Source: Myxococcales bacterium
GTDB taxonomy: Bacteria; Myxococcota; Myxococcia; Myxococcales; Myxococcaceae
Assembly (NCBI GenBank): GCA_003153055.1
Contig: PMBV01000171.1
Span: forward strand, 1,306-18,176
DNA: 16,871 nucleotides
Reading direction: 5' to 3'
In this document: piece by piece, positions 12,939 to 16,871 of the stretch
How the letters are laid out: every line of letters begins with the position of its first letter
How positions within the stretch are numbered: the stretch's first letter is position 1
Translations under genes and position numbers: made by a program
The notes under the pieces: generated by a model
The model's input: the letters and a program-made list of their open reading frames with translations, nothing else
The model's database searches: none
What the model was told of the DNA's origin: nothing

Positions 12939-13445
12939 ATGGCGCTCGACAAGAAGCACATCGGCCGACGGTATGGCCCCTTCGTCTACGAGGCCGGCCT
13001 CGAGAAGATGCGTGAGTTCGCCTGGGCGGTCGGAGGCACCATTCCCTCCACCGGCTTCACCACGCTCGGCGCGCCTGCGGGCCTCCACCCGTGGCTCACC
13101 GACCCCGAAGCCGCTCGCTCGTCTCCCTACGGGGCGATGATCGCGATGCCCAACTTCGCGGTGGTCTTCGCCATCGGCCCGTTCGGCAAGGCCTGCGCCG
13201 ATCCCGAGGTGGGTGTCGACCTCCTCCGGCTGGTGCACGGCGAGCAAGACTTCGAGTTCTTCGAGCCGGTGAAGTCGGGCGACGTGCTCACCACCAACGG
13301 AGAGATCGCCGACATCAGCTCGAAGGCCGGCCTCGACTTCCTGGCGGTGACCACTGAGAGCCGAAACCAGCGCGGTGAGCTGGTCGTCAAGGGCCGATGG
13401 ACGGCGATCATCCGCAACGCGGCGCCCGCCAAGGCGAAGGAGTGA
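12939..13445 (+). CDS. FAS1-type MaoC N-terminal-domain dehydratase subunit
   Basis: This 168-aa protein begins DKKHIGRRYGPFVYEAGLEKMREFAWAVG, typical of the MaoC dehydratase N-terminal domain, and has LVHGEQDFEFFEPVKSGDVLTT at about 98-119. The Asp/His hydratase motif of its neighbour is absent, so it is probably the substrate-binding partner of a heterodimeric 3-hydroxyacyl dehydratase (the HadA or HadC role). The ATG at 12939 has GGGAGGA about 9 nt upstream, inside the end of the previous gene, and the gap is 3 bp, indicating coupled translation. It ends 6 bp from the convergent 817-aa gene with no terminator between. Confidence 0.87.
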   Translation: MALDKKHIGRRYGPFVYEAGLEKMREFAWAVGGTIPSTGFTTLGAPAGLHPWLTDPEAARSSPYGAMIAMPNFAVVFAIGPFGKACADPEVGVDLLRLVHGEQDFEFFEPVKSGDVLTTNGEIADISSKAGLDFLAVTTESRNQRGELVVKGRWTAIIRNAAPAKAKE

Positions 13446-13451
13446 CCGGGC

Positions 13452-15905
13452 TCAGCGCCCAGTGCCGCTGATGACGCCCTCGTCCATCAGCTGAGCGAGG
13501 ATGCGAGCGGTGTCGAGCCTCGACATGCCCGAGACGGCAAAGAGATCGTCGAAGGAGACCGTGCCGTCGATCTGCGCCAAGACGAAGCCGGCGCGGTGAT
13601 CGAGGTTGAGCCAGATGATCTCGTCGTCCTTCAGCATCACCCGGGGAATGATCTCGCGGCCGCCGAGCTTCGACTCGAACATGGCGAGGAGCGTGCGCTC
13701 GCTCTTCTCTCGCAGCGCCTGCACCTCGGGATCCTCGGGGGCGATGGCCTGGGCCTTGGCGATGAGCTCCATCGCTCCGGTGTGATCATCGAGGTCCATC
13801 AGGTCTCGCGCGCCAGCCAGCAGCGAGCCCACCTCGACGCGCACCGAGTCGGGGCTCTTGGCTGCCTTCGCGCTGGGGCTCACCAGCTCGAGCGTGTGAT
13901 CGGGCCCCAGCATGTCTTCGATGCGAATGCCCGGGTTGCCTCGCACGTCCCACGCGGACGAGGCCTGAGCGCTCAACACCGGTGATGGCCGGGCCGTGGG
14001 CGGAGGCGCCAAGCCCTCCATTGGTGTGCCCCGCGTGGGGGGGCTCGCAGACCAGTTCCACGCGTCGCTCGTCGAAGAGGCCGCGCCACGGCCCAGCCCC
14101 TTGAGCGAGCCGAGGCTCGGCATCTGGGTCTCCTCGTCCTCGGCCGACGGCATCGGTGACCAAGCGCTCATGACTGGCCGCGAAGGCACGGGAGTCGGTG
14201 GGCTCAGCCGTGGTGGAACCGCCACGGGAATCGGAGAAGGTGGGCTCGCGCCAGGAGGCACCGGGGACGGAGGGCTCGACCCGGGGCCCAGCACTCTGAT
14301 CGCCGAGGTCCCCAACAGCGGCGGGCTGGAGCGCGCCTCCACCTCGGAGCTGCTATCGGTCAACACCACCTTCCTCGGCGCTGGCTTGCTGGCCGCGTCG
14401 ACCTCGTCTTTGAGCGAGTCGACGATGGACGGAGCCTCGGGGATCGACTCGTCGAGATCCAGGCGGATCACCACGGGCCGGACATCGGGCATCTCGAGGG
14501 GGCCGAAGGGCAGCGTGGCTCTGGGCGGCTCTTCCTGGCCGAAGGGCAGCGTCGACCGCAGCTCCAACGGCCCCTTCATGTGCAGCTCTTCGACGGCCCG
14601 GCTCGGCCTGGGGCCCAGGGCATTCACCCGAGGCTGCTCGGCCACCGGTATCGGCGTGACCGGCGAGATGCTCGGAGGCACCAGAGGAGCCCGCGCGGGG
14701 AGTGGCGTGCGGCCTCGCGCCCCCGGTGGCTCGGTGGGGAGCGGGCTCGATCGAGCGCTGTACACAACCGCCTTGGGCGCTTCCACCACTGGCGCCACCG
14801 GCGGAGGCAAGATGTAGGGCAGCGTCTTTCGCTCCGAGGGTGGCACCGACGCTCGCGGGTCTGACACCGGCGACGTGCCCGGTGGCGGGGGCGGTGCCGA
14901 CGGCTGCGGCCCCGCCAAAATCCCCGGGCGTGAGCCACTGCGCCGGGGCGCGAGCGGCGTCGGCGAATCCGTCACGAAAGGCAGCGGCGTGCGACCGGAA
15001 GACGCGATGGAGGCCGCGGGGCCGCTCGGGGCTGGCGCTTCGGAGGTGATGAATGGCAAGGCCTCGAAGCCCCCTGACCCGCTCGGCGCGCCGCTCGATG
15101 GAATGAACGCTCGCTGTGGCGGAGGCGTGGCCGAGGTGGGCGCGGGGCGTGGAACGGGTGACTCCACCGAGAGCGGAGCAGCCCGCGCGTCGGGCTGGGT
15201 GATGGGCTCAGCTCCGATGAAGCCCTGAGCCTCGCGCGGCGTCGTCGCCGGGCGCGCGCCCGAGCCCCTCGATCTCACCGGTGGAGGTTGCGAGCTGGAC
15301 GCTTTGGGCGCGGCCCTCGAGCCCGAGGGCGAAGTGGACGGGACAGGCGTTCTCGTGGTCGGAGGCCCCGTCGCTGGCGGCGGCCCCGGAGGCGGCGTCA
15401 GCGAGAACATCACGGTGGTGCGAGGGAGCGCCACGTCGACGCCCAGGGGAATCTGCCCCAACACCTCGGGCGCCTGGCGGGGGAGCGAAGTGCCAGTGCC
15501 CGCCACCGCGCTCCAATCGTCGTCTTGGCTCTCCAGGGCCACGGGTGGAACAGGGGCCGACGCCTGGGGCAGAGGGGTCGCGCTCCGTGGGCGGGGAGAC
15601 GATGCCACCGGGAGCTCGACCTGGCCCGACGGGTGCTCCACCACGAAGTCCGTGGCGGCTCCCCAGTCGACGTCGCCTGGCACCGTCGGCGCGGGCTTGA
15701 AGGGGTTGTCTCCTGGCCGATCCGCCCTGCCCTTCGTGGGCTCAAGCACCGTGGTTGCCTCCTGAGCAAGGAGCTCGATCGACCGCTGGTTGTGTGGGTC
15801 GAGCTTCAAGGCTTGCTCGAAGAGCCGGCGGGCGCCGTCGAGGTCACCTGAGAGCCTCAGCCAGATGCCCGCGTCCACCAACTGTGCGGCTCGTTCCTTA
15901 CTCAA
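13452..15905 (-). CDS. Large TPR / proline-rich protein with C-terminal helical output domain
   Basis: The protein is 817 aa. Residues about 5-45 form a TPR unit (GIWLRLSGDLDGARRLFEQALKLDP). Residues about 55-680 are a low-complexity Pro/Ser/Ala/Gly linker. Residues 688-742 form a second TPR-like segment (GARDLMDLDDHTGAMELIAKA). The end (743-817) is a compact domain with VMLKDDEIIWLNLDHRAGFVLAQIDG and FDDLFAVSGMSRLDTARILAQLMDEGVI, a winged-helix-like pattern frequent in large myxobacterial regulators. The linker repeats an LPF motif at residues 282, 307, 361, 452 and 464. It starts with TTG 3 bp after the DnaK-paralogue stop, so coupling is likely; an internal GTG at 15878 is an alternative start. 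It may be the adaptor or client of that chaperone. The function is unknown. Confidence 0.82.
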   Translation of the reverse strand: MSKERAAQLVDAGIWLRLSGDLDGARRLFEQALKLDPHNQRSIELLAQEATTVLEPTKGRADRPGDNPFKPAPTVPGDVDWGAATDFVVEHPSGQVELPVASSPRPRSATPLPQASAPVPPVALESQDDDWSAVAGTGTSLPRQAPEVLGQIPLGVDVALPRTTVMFSLTPPPGPPPATGPPTTRTPVPSTSPSGSRAAPKASSSQPPPVRSRGSGARPATTPREAQGFIGAEPITQPDARAAPLSVESPVPRPAPTSATPPPQRAFIPSSGAPSGSGGFEALPFITSEAPAPSGPAASIASSGRTPLPFVTDSPTPLAPRRSGSRPGILAGPQPSAPPPPPGTSPVSDPRASVPPSERKTLPYILPPPVAPVVEAPKAVVYSARSSPLPTEPPGARGRTPLPARAPLVPPSISPVTPIPVAEQPRVNALGPRPSRAVEELHMKGPLELRSTLPFGQEEPPRATLPFGPLEMPDVRPVVIRLDLDESIPEAPSIVDSLKDEVDAASKPAPRKVVLTDSSSEVEARSSPPLLGTSAIRVLGPGSSPPSPVPPGASPPSPIPVAVPPRLSPPTPVPSRPVMSAWSPMPSAEDEETQMPSLGSLKGLGRGAASSTSDAWNWSASPPTRGTPMEGLAPPPTARPSPVLSAQASSAWDVRGNPGIRIEDMLGPDHTLELVSPSAKAAKSPDSVRVEVGSLLAGARDLMDLDDHTGAMELIAKAQAIAPEDPEVQALREKSERTLLAMFESKLGGREIIPRVMLKDDEIIWLNLDHRAGFVLAQIDGTVSFDDLFAVSGMSRLDTARILAQLMDEGVISGTGR
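14505..14552 (-). repeat. Duplicated TLPFG-encoding segment
   Basis: GGCCGAAGGGCAGCGT occurs twice, ending at 14516 and 14552, exactly 36 bp apart and in frame. It encodes TLPF at residues 452 and 464 of the large TPR protein. It belongs to the wider set of LPF motifs in its linker. Confidence 0.6.
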
Positions 15906-15908
15906 GGG

Positions 15909-16871
15909 TCACCGCCCAATGCGCTGCAGTACGCCTTTGAAGAGACTCAAGGTGCGCGTCAAGGTGTCGATGCTCTCGGTGACCCGGGCCGTGTCTCCCC
16001 GCTCGGCAACCTGGCTGGCGGTTTCGAGCGCCCGGTTGGCCCTGGCGATGGCCTCGGGGCCGAAGTCCGAGCCGTCGGTGGCCTGCTGGAGCTGGGGAAT
16101 CAGGTCGAGCAGCTCGCGCATGAGCAGCTTGAGCTCGCTCTTCCGTGACTTGACGACCTCCTCGGTGCGCGCCTCGAGCAAGAGGTCCGACTGCTCCTCG
16201 AGAATCCGCTTCAGCTCCTCCTCGGTGAGGCCGCCGCTCGCGGTGACCTGAATCGACTGCTGCTGCCCCGTCTCTCGGTCGCGCGCCGACACCGACACGA
16301 TGCCCTCGGAGTTGATCTCGAAGGCGACGTCGATCTCCACCTCTCCGCGCTTGGCCTGGCGCAGCCCGGTGAGAATGAACTCTCCCAAGAGCTCGTTCTG
16401 GTGCGCCACCTCGCTCTCACCCTGAAGCACCATGATCTTCACCGTCGTCTGGCTGTCTCGCGAGGTGTTGAAGGTCTCGGTCACCGAGGTCGGCACGGTG
16501 GTGTTCTTCTGAATGAGCTTGCGCACGTAGCCACCGGCGATGGCCACGCCGAGCGACTGGGGCGTCACGTCGAGCAACACCACGTCGCTCGACTCGTTCG
16601 TCAAGGCGTCGGCCTGCACCGCAGCGCCCAGGGCCACCACCTCGTCAGGGTGCACCCCTTTGCACGGGTCGCGGCGGAAGTACTCCTTCACCGCCTCCTG
16701 CACTCGGGGCATGCGGGTCATCCCCCCCACGAGGACCATCTCCTTCAGGTCGACGGCCTTGACCTTCGCGTCGGCCAGGACGCTCTGGCAGATCTCCACT
16801 GTCCGCTTCACCAGGTCGGCGCACAGCTCCTCGAGCCGCTCGCGGGTCAGCGTCTTCTGCAGGTGGAGCGC
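15909..16871 (-). CDS. DnaK/Hsp70 paralogue, C-terminal part only
   Basis: 320 residues are visible; the N-terminal ATPase lobe lies beyond the right edge. The visible part starts in ALHLQKTLTRERLEELCADL, continues with LVGGMTRMPRVQEAVKEYF and DEVVALGAAVQADAL (end of the ATPase domain), then the linker LLDVTPQSLGVAIAGGYV, and the substrate-binding domain with LIQKNTTVPT, FNTSRDSQTTVKIMVLQGES, GIVSVSARDRETG and QVTASGGLTEEEL. The lid is short and ends LFKGVLQRIGR, without the long acidic tail of housekeeping DnaK. With Q in LDVTPQSLG and the coupled TPR gene, this suggests a specialised paralogue rather than the stress chaperone. Myxobacteria are known to carry several such copies, for example the motility-related SglK. 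Confidence 0.9.
   Translation of the reverse strand, partial: ALHLQKTLTRERLEELCADLVKRTVEICQSVLADAKVKAVDLKEMVLVGGMTRMPRVQEAVKEYFRRDPCKGVHPDEVVALGAAVQADALTNESSDVVLLDVTPQSLGVAIAGGYVRKLIQKNTTVPTSVTETFNTSRDSQTTVKIMVLQGESEVAHQNELLGEFILTGLRQAKRGEVEIDVAFEINSEGIVSVSARDRETGQQQSIQVTASGGLTEEELKRILEEQSDLLLEARTEEVVKSRKSELKLLMRELLDLIPQLQQATDGSDFGPEAIARANRALETASQVAERGDTARVTESIDTLTRTLSLFKGVLQRIGR

Noticed and set aside
13996..14817. A 273-codon open frame on the plus strand opposite the TPR/proline-rich gene
   Set aside because: It is Gly/Ser-rich mirror coding of the Pro/Ser linker on the other strand. The minus-strand frame is continuous with TPR and C-terminal domains and directly follows the DnaK paralogue.
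1..16871. Mobile elements, CRISPR arrays, tRNA or rRNA genes, defence systems
   Set aside because: No transposase, integrase, regularly spaced repeats, tRNA-like cloverleaf or rRNA stretches were noticed; the genes are mainly metabolic and housekeeping with even composition.

Overview
This is an ordinary chromosomal segment of a high-GC Gram-negative bacterium. It is most likely a myxobacterium (Myxococcota): GC content is very high, GTG and TTG starts are common, CTCGAG is strikingly frequent, and it carries a DUF6178-type protein, a DnaK paralogue coupled to a TPR/proline-rich protein, and a paired MaoC-type dehydratase set. The phylum call is inference from gene content and cannot be proved from this window. 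No tRNA, rRNA, CRISPR array, insertion sequence or phage gene was seen.

Left part (1-4127): the glycine cleavage operon runs leftward as gcvT, gcvH, gcvP, with gcvP cut by the window edge. It diverges from metF (methylenetetrahydrofolate reductase) across 64 bp. folD (methylenetetrahydrofolate dehydrogenase/cyclohydrolase) runs leftward and converges on metF. Together these form a one-carbon/folate neighbourhood: GcvTHP makes 5,10-methylene-THF from glycine, MetF reduces it towards methionine, and FolD oxidises it towards formyl-THF. Between metF and folD lies a 429-bp non-coding stretch holding at least five inverted repeats, one with an 11-bp perfect arm. It is the least explained part of the window.

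Middle part (4180-10297): a DjlA-like membrane co-chaperone (membrane segment, TerB-like domain, J domain) ends 1 bp from a convergent small EF-hand protein. Next come an adenosine-deaminase-family hydrolase, with three substrate-pocket signature positions changed, and pyrD, joined by a TGATG stop/start overlap. On the other strand, a tetrahaem c-type cytochrome, the ribosome-assembly GTPase EngB/YsxC and a large DUF6178-like protein form one leftward unit; the cytochrome and engB overlap by ATGA.

Right part (10321-16871): a rightward five-gene unit encodes a small secreted protein with an SmpA/OmlA-like look, coaE (last step of CoA synthesis), an extended SDR of thioester-reductase type, and two hot-dog-fold dehydratases. 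This suggests acyl-thioester chemistry. It converges, with 6 bp between stops, on a leftward pair: a DnaK paralogue (N-terminus outside the window) followed 3 bp later by an 817-residue protein. That protein has terminal TPR segments, a roughly 600-residue Pro/Ser/Ala-rich linker with repeated LPF motifs, and a small C-terminal helical domain. The pair looks like a dedicated chaperone with its client or adaptor.
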